Of a stretch of DNA of 64,000 nucleotides, positions 49,167 to 62,100 are shown piece after piece (positions within the stretch are counted from its first letter, which is position 1; every line of letters starts with the position of its first letter). This stretch comes from Glossina fuscipes (Eukaryota > Arthropoda > Insecta > Diptera > Glossinidae). Location: positions 45,001 to 109,000 of the forward strand of contig NW_023998453.1 of assembly GCF_014805625.2 (NCBI RefSeq), in the 5' to 3' direction. The notes under the pieces were generated by a model that searched no databases, was not told the origin of the DNA, and worked only from the letters and a program-made list of their open reading frames with translations. Made by a program: the position numbers and the translations under genes.

Positions 49167-52100
49167 ATGTCAGCAATAAATCCAGAATAGTAAGTTTTTT
49201 GGTGCAAAAAACTAATAAATTCATTATTGACGTGATTATGTTCGCTTTTAAAAGGGCCAATAATAAGAAATGAGAATTTTATGCGACGTCATACGTCATT
49301 TTTACAAATTTTTTTTTTGTTGCACACTCCCTTTTCGCAAAGGTCTCAACTTTTATAGCACCAGACCATTGCTGTTTGTATATACATACACAATTGTTTT
49401 TCTTTTGTCTTCTATTCTATAATTCCTAGGCCGTTGGGTGGGAGGCCCCCCCGGGGGGTTAATATTTATTTTTTATTTGCTTTTTCATATGATTGTTTAG
49501 GCCATTTATCGTTTGGCTCCTTAATAAACTTTGATCGCTTTAACTTGCTTAAAAGAGTGCAGTTAACCATATTACAATTGTAATGCTAACGTTAACAACC
49601 ACATTAACAACGGCTGCACTCAAACAATCATCAGGCCACCAGCTTTATATTAAAAGGGGCGGATGAGTCACGGATTTACATCTACATAGTTTCGTATTGC
49701 TATATTTTTTTTTGTTTGGTCTCTCAATTCTTTGCTATGATATATATATATATATATTTTAGTAAAGCACACGTTCATTCACATATTTACATATATATGT
49801 CTCTGAGTTACGTAGGTAATTACTCATTATTTATTAATTTTCCAAGTGTCGGTCGGTGTTGTTTTCCTCTCCAACAATTTGCGTCGTTTCTTCTTTTTCT
49901 TTTGTTCTGTTTTTTTTTTTTTTTTTTGGTCTTTTGTTTACATATTTTATTTATTTGATTTAATTTTCCAATAATTTGTTTAGCTAAGGAGCGGTATTAA
50001 CGCTATTTATTGTAGTTTAAAGGGTTAACGGCTTATCTTAAACAATATCCAACGAAGAGTTGTGAACATAATTTCAATTGCTTAGTTTGCTTATATTATC
50101 GCCTTTGTTTTTAGTAAGAGGTTATTAGTATTTCTAAGTTATTATTATAACATCATGTCTTTATTCGCGTGTTCAAATGCTGGTCTTCTGGTAGTTGCTG
50201 CTCTGCTCATATGCGAACGTATGATTTTAATTTAGAATATTAGAAAACAAAACAAGAAAAATGTGAAATTAAGGCTTTTTCCGCATGGTGTGAGAATTTT
50301 GACGATAAGTAGCAAATTTCCCTTACGTTATAACGCTAATGAAGGCAATTTCACCAAGGGATGAGCTATATACTAATTTTGTTACTTCATTTGTGAAATA
50401 CATAGATAAACAGAGTTGAGGGATGTCACATAAAGTTAGAAAATCTACATGATCTTGATTTGTTCGATTGTGAACTGGAAGCTTTGTAATCATATTCCTA
50501 ATTGAAGTTTGCAGACCAAAATTGAAGAAAGTTATAGTCTGTTAGTGGAAAATAACGTTTTCCAAGTATCTCGATTTCTATAATTTTCATTGATTCAGAA
50601 TTCACTTACCTTATAGCGTAGGCGGACAATTTTTGAGATTGATCTTCGTCAGAGTGTGCGTCAAAATTTGTTTGTTGTAAGATTTTAATTGTTTAAAACT
50701 TGTCCATTTTTCATCGGAAGGGAGTGGCGTAATCAAAGATTTTGAAACCGTCTCTTTATGGGATGTGCAAAGTGGACGTGGCGATCATTTGACAACAAAT
50801 GATCGCCAAATGATTATGATGAATTTCCATGCAATTATAATCAATTTTCGTATGTGACTAAAGTCAAATTTCTTTCCATCCTATCGTCCAATTAAACAGT
50901 TTGAACTTATTCTCTCTAATATAGTATTTTAATCGCTACATAATTCTTTTAAATTTCGACTTATCATCATTTTTGACTTTTTTTTAGATAAGATTTCCAA
51001 ATTCAAAATATTAAGACAGACAAATCTAGTTTTCATATAAAGGGATTTACCATAAAAAAAAAGAAACTAAGAAATTTGCTGTTCATTGCGTCAAGTCACG
51101 ATTACAAAAAATCTTAAGCAAAAGATTATAACGGCATTATAACGGCTTCCGCAAAAATTGTCCTTGAAGGCGATTAGAAAAACATTGGGGAAATGTAAAA
51201 CGCAGAAAAATTTCATTTCACATTATTGAATTATTTGAAAGTGCTTCGTACGCTAACTTTACACTATTTCCCATTATGTTTTTCGTTTATCTCTTTTGAA
51301 TATGCTGGACTTCTTAGACATAATGGCAAAAAGCCGGAATATGTATCAAAGAATGCATTGACTGTTTTGTGTAAAATTCTAATGTTTGTTAAATTTCTTA
51401 CTAAATTTGAAATAGAAGAGCGGAACTTGGCAAATAGGTTCTCAATTAATAGCTACAAGTAAGGTTTGAAAAGAGACAATAGCTGCTAAGAATAATTGTT
51501 CAAGCTTGACAAGCTATAGATAACTTTCAAAAATAATTAATATAGGCTTTTACCGCTTCTCTCTGCCCGCTTTGTAAGCGGGATGAATGTAGACTTAGGT
51601 TCCGATCCGATTCTGGTAACGATATGCGAATACAAAAATTAGGGAGCGAACAAGCGAACAAACAGTCTTAAATCGACTCAGAATTTGATTATGAATCGTT
51701 CCATTCAAAAGTCTTGTACGCACTTAACATAATTGTATGAAAAGTGGCGTACGGTACGAAAGGGTCGATCATATAAATTTGGAAGTTTTTCTTTCCTATC
51801 ATTTATTATGATAATGTTTAGTGCTCTTTCTTGTTTTAATGTTCTTCCTAATTTTCGAATTAAGTAAATTATTAACGACTAATTTTCATTCTTTACCGCT
51901 TCGGATTAACATAAAATAGTGAAAATCCAATATAGTGAATTATTTATTTTTTCTCTTTTCAGCGACTATTTGTTCAAATTACTTTTGATCGGCGATTCAG
52001 GTGTTGGAAAATCGTGTCTTTTATTGAGATTTGCTGACGACACATATACAGAAAGTTACATCAGTACAATTGGTGTAGATTTTGTAAGCGCATTTGCTAA

Positions 52101-52803
52101 GTTAAAGTAATTTATAGAGTAATTTATGTTTCTTTAATATTTTATCATTTGATAGAAAATTAGGACCATAGAATTGGATAATAAAACCATTAAGTTGCAA
52201 ATTGTAAGTTAAATATGAAAATAAGATTTAAAAATTCAATACTAATTATAAACGCTTCCTGTCTTTTTCTTTTGCCATTTCTTTTTTTTTTTTAGTGGGA
52301 TACCGCTGGCCAAGAACGTTTCCGTACTATAACGTCATCGTATTATCGTGGAGCCCATGGTATTATTGTCGTCTACGATTGTACGGATCAGGAATCCTTT
52401 AATAACGTTAAGCAATGGCTTGAAGAAATCGAACGATATGCTTGCGAAAATGTTAACAAATTACTCGTGGGCAACAAAAGCGATTTAACTACCAAAAAAG
52501 TGGTGGATCATACCACAGCTGCCGTTAGTATTTCAAGAACTTTTGCCTGCACGTTTTCTTGCAAGATTATTATTTAATTAAAAACTTTTAATGCTTGTTT
52601 CGTAGGAGTATGCAAATCAATTAGGCATTCCATTCCTAGAGACTTCAGCTAAAAGTGCCACAAATGTGGAACAGGCGTTCATGACAATGGCGGCCGAAAT
52701 TAAGAATCGGGTTGGGCCGCCTTCAAGTGCCACCGATAATACAAGCAAAGTTAAAATCGATCAAGGTCGTCCAGTGGAGAGTACCAAATCTGGCTGCTGC
52801 TGA
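49167..52803 (+). CDS. Rab1: Rab1 small GTPase
   Basis: Exons 49167-49189, 51963-52083, 52156-52203, 52296-52523 and 52606-52803 join in frame for 205 residues, the usual Rab1 length. All GTPase motifs are intact: GDSGVGKS (P-loop, residues 18-25), switch I with [19 protein letters not shown] (residues 65-74), NKSD near 124 and ETSAK near 152. The effector-region sequence and the [20 protein letters not shown] block identify Rab1 rather than Rab8, Rab10 or Rab35. The tail ends KSGCC, a double-Cys signal for geranylgeranylation. Rab1 recruits tethers for COPII vesicles and controls ER-to-Golgi transport and autophagy. Exon 1 codes only MSAINPEY; the start has context AACAAAATGTC. AATAAA at about 52846 and 53087 are possible polyadenylation signals. 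Confidence 0.98.
49190..51962. other. Rab1 intron 1
   Basis: Donor GTAAGT at 49190, acceptor CTTTTCAG ending at 51962; 2.8 kb. No gene seen inside. It contains a run of seven C followed by six G at 49446-49458, long T runs, and a possible dispersed-repeat fragment near 51600-51700. Confidence 0.8.
49446..49458. repeat. C7G6 palindromic GC block in Rab1 intron 1
   Basis: CCCCCCCGGGGGG, preceded by GTTGGGTGGGAGG, stands out sharply from AT-rich surroundings. It could form a hairpin or be a sequencing or assembly artefact at a difficult site. Confidence 0.6.
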
Positions 52804-55800
52804 ATAATTTCTCTAAATGTGTGTGTGAATCATTATTTTATTATATAATAAAGAAACAAAAAATGATAAATCCAATTAAAATAATAACAATAATAATAAA
52901 AGAAGAACCCATACATAAATTCATAAGTTTACAACAATACACAAACATTATAAAGGTAGTATCGGTTATATATTTAATAACAGTCGTTAATCGAGTACAC
53001 CACACAAGCGTGCGAAAATCGTTATCAACGCAATAATCAATTTGGTAGTTTTCGTACGTCGAACTCCATACAAAGTCATGGAAAACAAATAAAAACATAA
53101 TTTTTTTTGTCCTGTTTTTTACTTCAAATGTAGCTAAATAATAGCGCTAATAGAAAAACCACTCCTTTATGCACTCACACGAAGCGTGAAAGTGATTTTA
53201 ATTCTTTTTAAGTTAAAGAAAGATTTATTGAAATTCTCAAAACAATGATTTATTACATGTGGATGGGCGCGCATTGTAGCGATAGTAAGTCTGTAATGTA
53301 TTAAAACAAAAAAAAGAAAAAAAAAATGTTTTTAAGAACTTCGGTTGTTCCAGTAACAACGCTGCATGTCCGAAACTGAAGCAAAGTTGTTTCTTGCACT
53401 AAAATAACTGTGTGTATCTAATTACTGTTCATGATTAAAAAACAAAACAAAAGATCAAAACATTTTTTTTTTTTTCGATAACCTGAATAAACTAATACAT
53501 TTACGAAGCATACAATTTAAGAGAAAAGACAAAAAACACTCTTGAATAGTCTTTTAGTTAAAAGTTTCGCAATATTTTTCAATTTTTTTTTACTCTCCGC
53601 GCGATTTAAAGTAAGCGAGTATTTTGGAAAAATATTTAGTTTTAATCATTTCTTTATTTACTGTTTTTCAAATTTCTTTTTTTAAGTTTCGAAATTAGTT
53701 TTTTTTTCTTAATTATTTCAATAAACTAAATAATAGTAGCTGTTTTTTTTTTCTTTTTTGTTGTAACAAAATGTCGATAAGAACAACTTGCTGCTATTCT
53801 AGAATAAATCGTCTTAAATATTACATTTGTATGTATTTATGTATTTCATAAATTATTGCATTAGCTTTCTGAGTTTTGTTGTAATAAAATGAGTTAATAA
53901 TTTTTTGCTTTAGTTTCTTATTTTGAAGAATCGCTTTTAATTTAATTTTTCATTTCTCTAGTAAAAAAAATGTTGAACGGAAGTGGGAAATACGATTCGT
54001 AACATCTACCATCCAATGCTCATATTTGCACCTTTAAGTATATGGTAAGCTATTGGAAAAATTTACGCCTCATTAAGAATTGTAAGATTTTTCAAAATTG
54101 ATTGATCTATGTCTGTCAAGGGGTTGCACTCCTTTTCAAGCTTGAGATATGGTCAACCGTTAATTGATCAAGACATCCACGCCGCATATAGAGAGTTCGA
54201 ACTTTTTGTCGTTTAATAGGTGTATGTTTCAGTGTCATGCCACCGAAATTGTAAAAGGTAGCTTCCACAAAGCCCACGCAACGTTTTTACACTCAGTTGA
54301 AAATTATTTCCAGTAACTCATTGAGTTAGTTCTTGCAGTAAAAAGTTGAGAGCCTCTATGTTGCTTTAGTAGCTTTTTCATGTGAACGGTGAAGGAGGTG
54401 AGTGTTTTGTTATATTTTAGAGTATAAGGATGAATCGTACTTCTTGAGAAGGAAATGCAAAGTGCATTAATTTTTATAATAGTATTAGATGGATGGAGCA
54501 CATCATTGTAGGGAAAAAGAAGGACAGATAGCTCATCAGCTTCGAAATCAAGGGTTAACGTACAAGTCCGACTGTGTTAATTTGGTCAGGAGTATTTTTG
54601 CGTAAAATGTATATGATGAAATTTGATACACTAACATGTGTGGTGGGATAAACATTATCCTTGGACTTGGTGGCAGCATTTTCAGAAACACATGTGGCAT
54701 TTTCATCTGACGGGCAATTTCCAAAAAGTCAATATATGAAAGCAAAAAATATGCTACCCATGTAAGGTTTCGAAAAGTTAGACTTTATGTGGCGTATAAT
54801 ATTCTATGAAGATAGTTGAAAAATTGTATTAGGTGTAGGATTATAGGGTACTTAATAGAGGCATTACCTAATTCGAATATTTTTACTTGCACTTTTTATG
54901 ATCAGTAGTTAATAGTTAGAAATCCTTTTTTCTGGAAGTAACAGTTTTTCTTACGGAGAACAAAGTAATAACTAACGTGTCCTATGCTCTCACCGCTTTA
55001 TTACTATTAATGGATTGTTACATACGTATATTAAGTCGTACCTTAATTTTATGTTATACCACATACCACTTGTAAATATATCCGATATGTTGCGGATGGA
55101 TGTATGTAATCCCCAAAACGACATCATATAAATTCCCCTTAGATATTTTTATACCCAACTCACAGTTTCCTTCTAGATCTGGTCGGGCCTGATGTTTGTT
55201 TATATTGTGTATGCAGGTAAAAATTTTCGAAATATTTTGAGGAAATTCTTACGGTGACATGTTGCGAAGACTATCTTAAATTGGCTGGATTGGAACATTT
55301 TTATCTCTACTTTCAACTACTTTTAGTATTGCGCACGGAAAGTACGAACTTTTATTTGAAGCGTAGCTGGGGCCACCTTTCTTTTCTTTTTTTTAACAAA
55401 AAATATAGAAATATTCAAGGGAAGTTCTACGTGCTATATAAATTATATATGGCAAATGTTTGTATGGCATACGGGCCGTGCGAAGGCCGTGTCTGTTCCT
55501 TTAATTACAATTACTATATTGAAGAAGAAGAAGAACATATATATTTCTATCACTGTCGTTAAATTAAGTTTGGAAATCAACAAAATCAGATCATTGGTAC
55601 GCATGCACACATGGCCTTGCTTGTAAAAAAATGTTAATCTAGAGATTTAAATTTAATCTTAAATTTTTCCTCAATAAAATTTCTCAAATCTTAAAAATCA
55701 AAATTGATAATCGATTCAATTAAACTATGGAATTACCTACAATTTTTAAAAAACTTTAAGAAAGTGATTTTTGGTTCGTATTATAGTACAAATGTACAAA

Positions 55801-56589
55801 ATGATGCCAAATGGAATAAAAATGCAGTTTAAAAGATGTGGGACATGTATAACATGATATGCGATCCGTTTTTTAATTAAATATCGCATATCAGTTAGTT
55901 AGCCTGGGTGGGTGTAAAGATATTCGTCCTAAGCCGATTATAAATTATTTCTGGTTTTTAATTTGTTTTTTTTTTTTTTTTTTCAACTTATACAACGCTA
56001 AATGAATCAATCGCATGTTTAGTCCATGTAACAAGTTAAAGCTGCTTATATATGTGCTCTTAATTATTTTGATTACAGAAATCGTTATTAGATTTGTTTT
56101 TTTTTTATTTTTATTGAATTAAAAATTATGTTTCCAAAAAGTGAAAAAAAAATTGAATCAAAAAGATTTCAATGCAAAATTGATTTATTTTTTTTTTAAG
56201 TTGAAAGCATAGCAACGATTCGAAACATAAGAAACGAATACAAGATACATTGTAACGGCATTATTTGACAACAGCACGCAAAGCGTAATAAATAAGGCGC
56301 GGACACGCATAAATTACTATCGAGACTTTTGTGTCAATCGAAAGATTAAAATGTAATATGTTTCCTAATATGTTTGTAATACGTAGAAGTGCATAGACAT
56401 CGGAGAACGCTTGTATGCAGGTAATGTCTTGACTTAGCAGTATTTGTCTGTCCAATCTCGAATCGGATTATTATTTATTGTTTATAACCTACATCATTTG
56501 TGGCACAAAGGTGTATTAAATCTTTAAGGATGTATGCAACAGGCAGACGCATTTGAGGCAAACCTATCGTTTATTGTGCTGAAAGTAAT

Positions 56590-56650
56590 TCTGAATCGAT
56601 CTCAGGTTGTCTGTCCGCCTGTTCCGCCAACTCAAATGGCTCGAATCGAA
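56590..56650 (+). repeat. Fragment of the GTCTGTC-type dispersed repeat
   Basis: CTGAATCGATCTCAGG is followed by TTGTCTGTCCGCCTG, the middle block and CTGTCC run of the repeat. Confidence 0.45.
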
Positions 56651-58099
56651 CCATCCTTTCGGCTGCTTCTCATAGAAAAATTGTTACATGAATAGATGCA
56701 GAGTGGCGTGGAGTATTTAACTGTGGTCCTATATACTACAGTATACAGACTATAGCTTAAGATATGTGAAAGACGGCCTAAAAATATTTGAAATTGCTTA
56801 CTACTAAATTACTTATTGAATTGATTTCCATATTAATAACGCCTATAAGTATGCATATAAAAGCTGTAAACCTCAATTATTGAAAAGAAAAAACGCATGA
56901 CACCGTATATTTCAATTTTAAACAAATTAATAAGCTCAGGGCTTACAGATATTTAATCAAGATAACAATTGCGATTAATTTTTGGGCATAACTAATATTA
57001 GTTTAAAAAAAAAAAAGAAAAGACTTATCATGTGTTCATCAGAGGTAGCTAGCGAGTATTAAGACTTGCTTCGAAATACTTGCTTTACTTATATATGTGA
57101 ATAAAATTAAAAATCGATAGCCAAGCGAACTCTATAATTATAGCTATACATTGCACAATGAATGGTTAACTTCGAATGCATTTAAAAAGAACCAGCAGTT
57201 AATGTTAAAGCGCCTCTGAGAATATTATTTTTTTTTCTCTTTATCCGCAAGTAATTTGTTTTGATTTATTATAATTTAAAGTGTAACAGAAATTATATAA
57301 CGACAGAATATGCATTAATCTTAGCAGAACCAGTTTCTTTGTTATTAAAAAAATACGAAAAAAAAAAATTAATCTAATGTTACGACTTTTTTTATTTCAT
57401 CATCTCTTCAAAAACGTTTGCATATTGAGTGCGCTATGCATTTGATTAGAAAAAAAAAAAAAATTGTAGAAAAAATATTGTAATTAAATGCATAAACGGG
57501 TACAAATTATAATAAAAGGCTTTGATTTTATCAATAATTAATGGGCAAATGTTTAATTTATGATTTGAAGAACTGTATCGAACAGCATGCGGAACATGCT
57601 TAAGCCTTAATTGGCTTATGCTGCTTGTGGCATACGCCAGCACATAATTGCGAAACATTACATCTACGCACAACACGCTATAGCGTTATGCTTTAACCAC
57701 TAACTTAATCAATTATTGTACCGGCAATATTTTAATATTTTGTTTAGACATTCGCTTGTCACAACCGAAGTATGTCAGAAAGTAAATGTAATATGTATGT
57801 GTATCGATATTTGATAAGACATTCTTAATCGATTTACCTGCGCTTCAGTTTTTTTCGCGTTTCTCATATCATCCTCTTCCTGTTCGCTAGCTGCTGCTGT
57901 CTTTCGCAGCCGCCTGCCTCTTTGTTCGGCAGCTATTCATGGTTACTTCCAAGCATCGCCAATAGGCTTTCGCGGCAAATATCGTAGTCCAAGTCTTCTT
58001 TTCCAGCTGACAGTTTCACAGTAATATGGAACGCTCGCCCAACGTTGCGCCCATATTTTTTTTTTTTGGAATTTTGAAAATTTATAGTGCAGTAGGCAA

Positions 58100-58410
58100 T
58101 CGGCATCCGGCATGGGACATTGATGATTTTCGCCAAAGGTAATCTACGGTCTCGAGACATTCATTGTTGTGTCGATAATTTTTGGCCGGGATCCCGAGCC
58201 GGACATTAGACATTTATGATACTTGGCGATTGTTTTGATTAGAAGCAATTTTAGATTACAGCAATTACTGACCAACCAGGAGTGATCTTAGCGAATTTTA
58301 AAAATTTCTAGCCGCCTGGCCATTAGGCATCCATCAGATATAATTAGTTTGCGATTATTGCCACAAGAAACAAACTGAGATCGTGACACCTATTGTTGCG
58401 TCTACACTTT
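58100..58410 (+). repeat. Degenerate tandem repeat, about three units
   Basis: Three related segments start near 58100, 58185 and 58312. Each has a GGC/GCCGG-rich opening, a GACATT-like or GGCATC-like phrase, and a TTGCGATT/TTTCGCC segment; two close with ATTGTTG(T/C)GTC. Strongly diverged, so copy borders are approximate. Confidence 0.3.
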
Positions 58411-58931
58411 TTTGTTTCGATATACGTATGTAAGTAGTTATGAAATATTGACATCAGATATACATGGTGGTGTGGTTAGTATGGAAACGATCAACAAACA
58501 TTTACGGAATATATTATATTATAATTTTTAGCAGTGGCTCCAACCAGAAACAATCCGTGGCCAATAGGCGGTTGCAGCAATTTTCTTTTCGATTTGTCGT
58601 CAAGCTTGATCAAGACGTTTTCGGTATAAATATGAAACAAGTTTTGTGAAATAAAATTTTGAAACACATTTGCCAGTAACTTAAAACCTAAAGCATAGTA
58701 TAGGTATCGGGTAAATATCTATAAATACTTCTTAAAGCCTTTTAAAAAAATTCAAGATCGATCTACTTGAACTTACTGGTATGACAATAATTGATTTCTT
58801 TTTTTCCTCTTCTCTTTTAATCTTATTCTTTCATTTGAGAATTGTTTCTAAACGAATGCAACGCTTGGAGTTTGTATCCTTTTTCAAATTTTACGTTACA
58901 GATGCTTAATATTACAGATAATAAACAGAAG

Positions 58932-58945
58932 TAAAGAATTTTTTG
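58932..58945 (+). repeat. Left target-site duplication of the SINE-like element
   Basis: TAAAGAATTTTTTG directly before the tRNA-like head; it matches TAAAGAATTTTTG after the tail, with one extra T. Confidence 0.7.
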
Positions 58946-59128
58946 ATCCGCCTGAGTAGCCGAAGCCGAGGAATCTCGACTAGCAAGTCAATGGTCGTGA
59001 GTTCGAATCTCAAGTGCGGTAGAGTTTTTAATAATAAAAGCCGATAGCCTTAGATGCTAGTGCTTTTAAGAGTTTAGTCTTAGAATTTATTTCTCTGGCG
59101 AAATTAATAATAATAATAATAATAATAA
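58946..59128 (+). mobile_element. tRNA-derived SINE-like insertion
   Basis: The element of about 183 bp begins with a tRNA-like head. CCGCCTGAGTAGCCGAAGCC contains an A-box-like TAGCNNAAGCCGAGG, and GAGTTCGAATCTC at 59000-59012 is a good B-box. The head closes with GTGCGG, which can pair with the opening CCGC. A unique body of about 85 bp follows, then a tail of (TAA)n at 59105-59128. The whole is flanked by a 13-14 bp direct repeat. This is the structure of a SINE: transcribed by RNA polymerase III from the internal boxes and inserted by a LINE's machinery. The anticodon arm cannot form a standard 5 bp stem with a 7-base loop, so a working tRNA gene is unlikely. Only one copy is visible, so family status is inferred. 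Confidence 0.75.
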
Positions 59129-59141
59129 TAAAGAATTTTTG
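59129..59141 (+). repeat. Right target-site duplication of the SINE-like element
   Basis: TAAAGAATTTTTG directly after the (TAA)n tail, matching 58932-58945. Confidence 0.7.
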
Positions 59142-62100
59142 TTTTCTTAATTTTGCTAAATCTTAACCTTTCGTGTGATTTATTCGTTAATTCGTATAAT
59201 ATTTCGAACCATTTTCTTCACCTTGGCTTCAAAGTTCATTCACTCGTAATATAATCACAAATAAAAAATTAAATATAATAAGTTCAAGTTATAATAATTT
59301 TCTCACACAATCTATTAGTAATGCGGTGTTGCCGTTACCCAGCTTGCAAGTTTGAAAACAAATTAATCTATAAAATCTAACTCGTAACACTTCTTATCTT
59401 CGATAACAAAGAACGTATGAAATACTAAAATTAATTAAAATAAGGTTTACTTCGCGTAAGACAAAATCGTTTCCTACGCTATTTAGTTCGTCAGTACAAC
59501 ACATTTGACCCGCTCCCAGATAATGATCAGTAATTAGGATTTTAATTGTTTCATTTATTCTTATCGAGCATTTAAATCAGCTTTCGGTTTCCGTTCAATC
59601 AGTTTGTAATGCAAATAAAATAAAATAATAAAAAACGACACACGTTTACCTGTAATAGGTTAAAGAAAAAGTTCGCGGCTTTTATTGTCAGGATAATTTA
59701 TAAATAAATAAGCAGCAGGCAAATGGTTTACTCTTTTCAACTTTAGAAATTTCGATAGTAAAGACAGAGCACACTTTGCTAGAACAACTTATAACACCTC
59801 TGCGGAACTAGACCGTACGATCCATTTGCCTACGGCTGGAGGCAAAAAGAAGATCAGTACTTAACTGCCACATAAGGTAACAATAATAATTTTCATGCTG
59901 GAACGAAATGGAACCATTCTGAGAAGATTCATATAACGGGCGATGAAAAGTGCAGCACATACGATAATAACATAAGAAGAAAAAGCCGCAGAATGAGGCT
60001 GCCTAAGATAAACCATCGCGCATCGTGCATCGTGCATCGTGCATCGTGCATTGTACATCATAAGATATTTGAGCGTGGCCGCTCTCTCTTCTAAATGTAA
60101 AGCTTGTAGAGAATGGATCAATGAAGTGTAGTGAAAACACAATAAAGATTCGGATAAATTTACGGTTTATAATATTGTTCTCTGTTTGACTTTAATTCTC
60201 TGACTCAACTAAACTGTGGCCAGTGTCTTGTATAATAAAATGTTATGCTAGCTTAAGCAAAATAGTAGCTTTGAACTGGGTTATTACTAAATTCACGCTT
60301 AATGCGGGATATAACTAAAGTAGGTTATCTTAACTAGGTTATAGCTAGATTTACACTATGTGGAAATATAAAAAAGTGTAAACTTAGCATAAGTGATTAA
60401 TAAGTGAGTAGAAGACAATGAATCGATAATGCTGTAGAAGAAAGCATCACGTTCAATCGCAACAATGCCAGAGCACACACAGGTTGTAATGAATTCACGG
60501 TATATCGCTTCTGAATAGGGAGACACACCACAATAAGCAGGGCAACGATGGAAGTTCGCAGCATCCTCATTAACTCATCAACTTTTAATAAACTTATTGA
60601 CATTCAAATCAAATCATGTCGCCTTGTATGTAAGGTTACGCACACTTTCCTAACATCCAAGTACTTGTGGCACAAAAGTCTAAATGTGTATATTCGCTTG
60701 TCAGGGTTCTACTACAAGTATTTGGTATTAGGGCATGAGTGGGTATTCCGATGAATGAATTTTTATAGCAGCTTAGCTTTTGTACGCCTAAGTACGACCG
60801 ATGTGATGTCGAGCTAGTGGCAACCAATTTTGTTTACAACAAAGTTTCTTTGGTAGAACAGCATTTCGAGAGGCAGCTGTTGAGGAATCCAGATAGGCTG
60901 TTACGCTTAGTCTTAGCCAAGACGTTCGAATATTTCTGATACGCACAGAGATTGAGTGAATGAAAGTACTCGTTCCATTTACGATCACACATGCTGGAAT
61001 TGTTATCTAATAACATCAATGTCGACAGCTTTTTAATGATAATGAAAATTTTCGTATATGGCCCGCAGATAGATCAAAATTCAGTTCCTTTTCCCGAGCA
61101 AACATAAGTATCGTGGAAGTCAAAGTTACATCACAAGTTACGTTTTTTGTATTATCTTGATAAACTATAATGCTAGGCCTATCTCACATATCTTTGGTAT
61201 AATAGTCCCGCTCAGATTGCAAGAATACCTTTGATGCTCTTAAAGAAGACTTTTTCTTAGCTAATATCTTAGATGTAGGAAAGTGCGTTAGCGGCTCGAG
61301 GTCAACGATTTAATCTTTTTGGCAACTAGGCTCTAGGCATGGTTTTCTTCATCTCGCTTGTCAAGGCCAAGAAAACATTACAAAGGGCCTACAGCATAAA
61401 CGAAATGACAAGGGAATGCAATCTATTATTATTCAAGTAATCCTGCTAAGTCATGGTGGTATGTATAAAAATATCAAATTCGATTCAAATTATTTACCGC
61501 TTGATGTTATGAGGGAGAATAACGGGAACCGTAGAACGCGTAAGTAAAGTTCTTTTGCTATTCCGCTATTACGCTATTTATTGCTCGAAAAATGAAATGA
61601 ATAGCGATTTTTAATCAAATAAAGAATATCTGTATCACTCTCTAGATTCTTTATGATTATAACTTTTAGTCCATGCACTAATTGACGAGATTTCATATAT
61701 AATTTTTCGACGTTGTTTGCTTAGCTTTTTACGCATATGCACGCACACCAGTAAGTAAACAAAAAAACAACTTTAATGTATATTTTTTTTTTGTACGCAC
61801 AAGAAATGACGATAATGGCCAGTGTATATTAAATTCTTTAGACCCTTTGACATTTAAACTTAGGCTTAAGTTAACGCTGAGAAATTAAGGATCATTCAAA
61901 TAAAAAAAAGGAAAGCCAAACTTACCGGAAGACGAACCTTCACTACTTGGAAACCTTAGTCTATTGCGTGTAAATCGCTCAGAATATTTTTGATATTTAA
62001 TTTTTATTAAAAATTAATTTCGAGCTATTGATAGGTGTCTATGGAGAGTGATGGGAATATGGTGACTATCTTGATTTTCCGTAAAGATATCTTTGGTGTA

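Larger units (their letters stand above)
52804..58931. other. Rab1 3' UTR and gene-poor intergenic DNA
   Basis: The first few hundred bases carry several AATAAA words and are probably Rab1 3' UTR. Beyond that I see no supported gene: AT-rich sequence, long T and A runs, and dispersed-repeat fragments near 55150 and 56590-56650. A short minus-strand open frame (57933-58160) is of unknown meaning, and a degenerate repeat lies at 58100-58410. Confidence 0.6.

Noticed and set aside
58948..59020. Functional tRNA gene
   Set aside because: The B-box and part of the acceptor stem fit, but the anticodon stem and loop do not form and the acceptor stem has mismatches. The (TAA)n tail and target-site duplication point to a SINE.
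59105..59128. (TAA)n as an ordinary microsatellite
   Set aside because: Its position between the SINE-like body and the right target-site duplication explains it as the element's tail.
60834..61019. Cys-rich 61-residue minus-strand ORF as a small peptide gene
   Set aside because: No signal peptide; another frame on the same strand is equally open, and nothing supports transcription.
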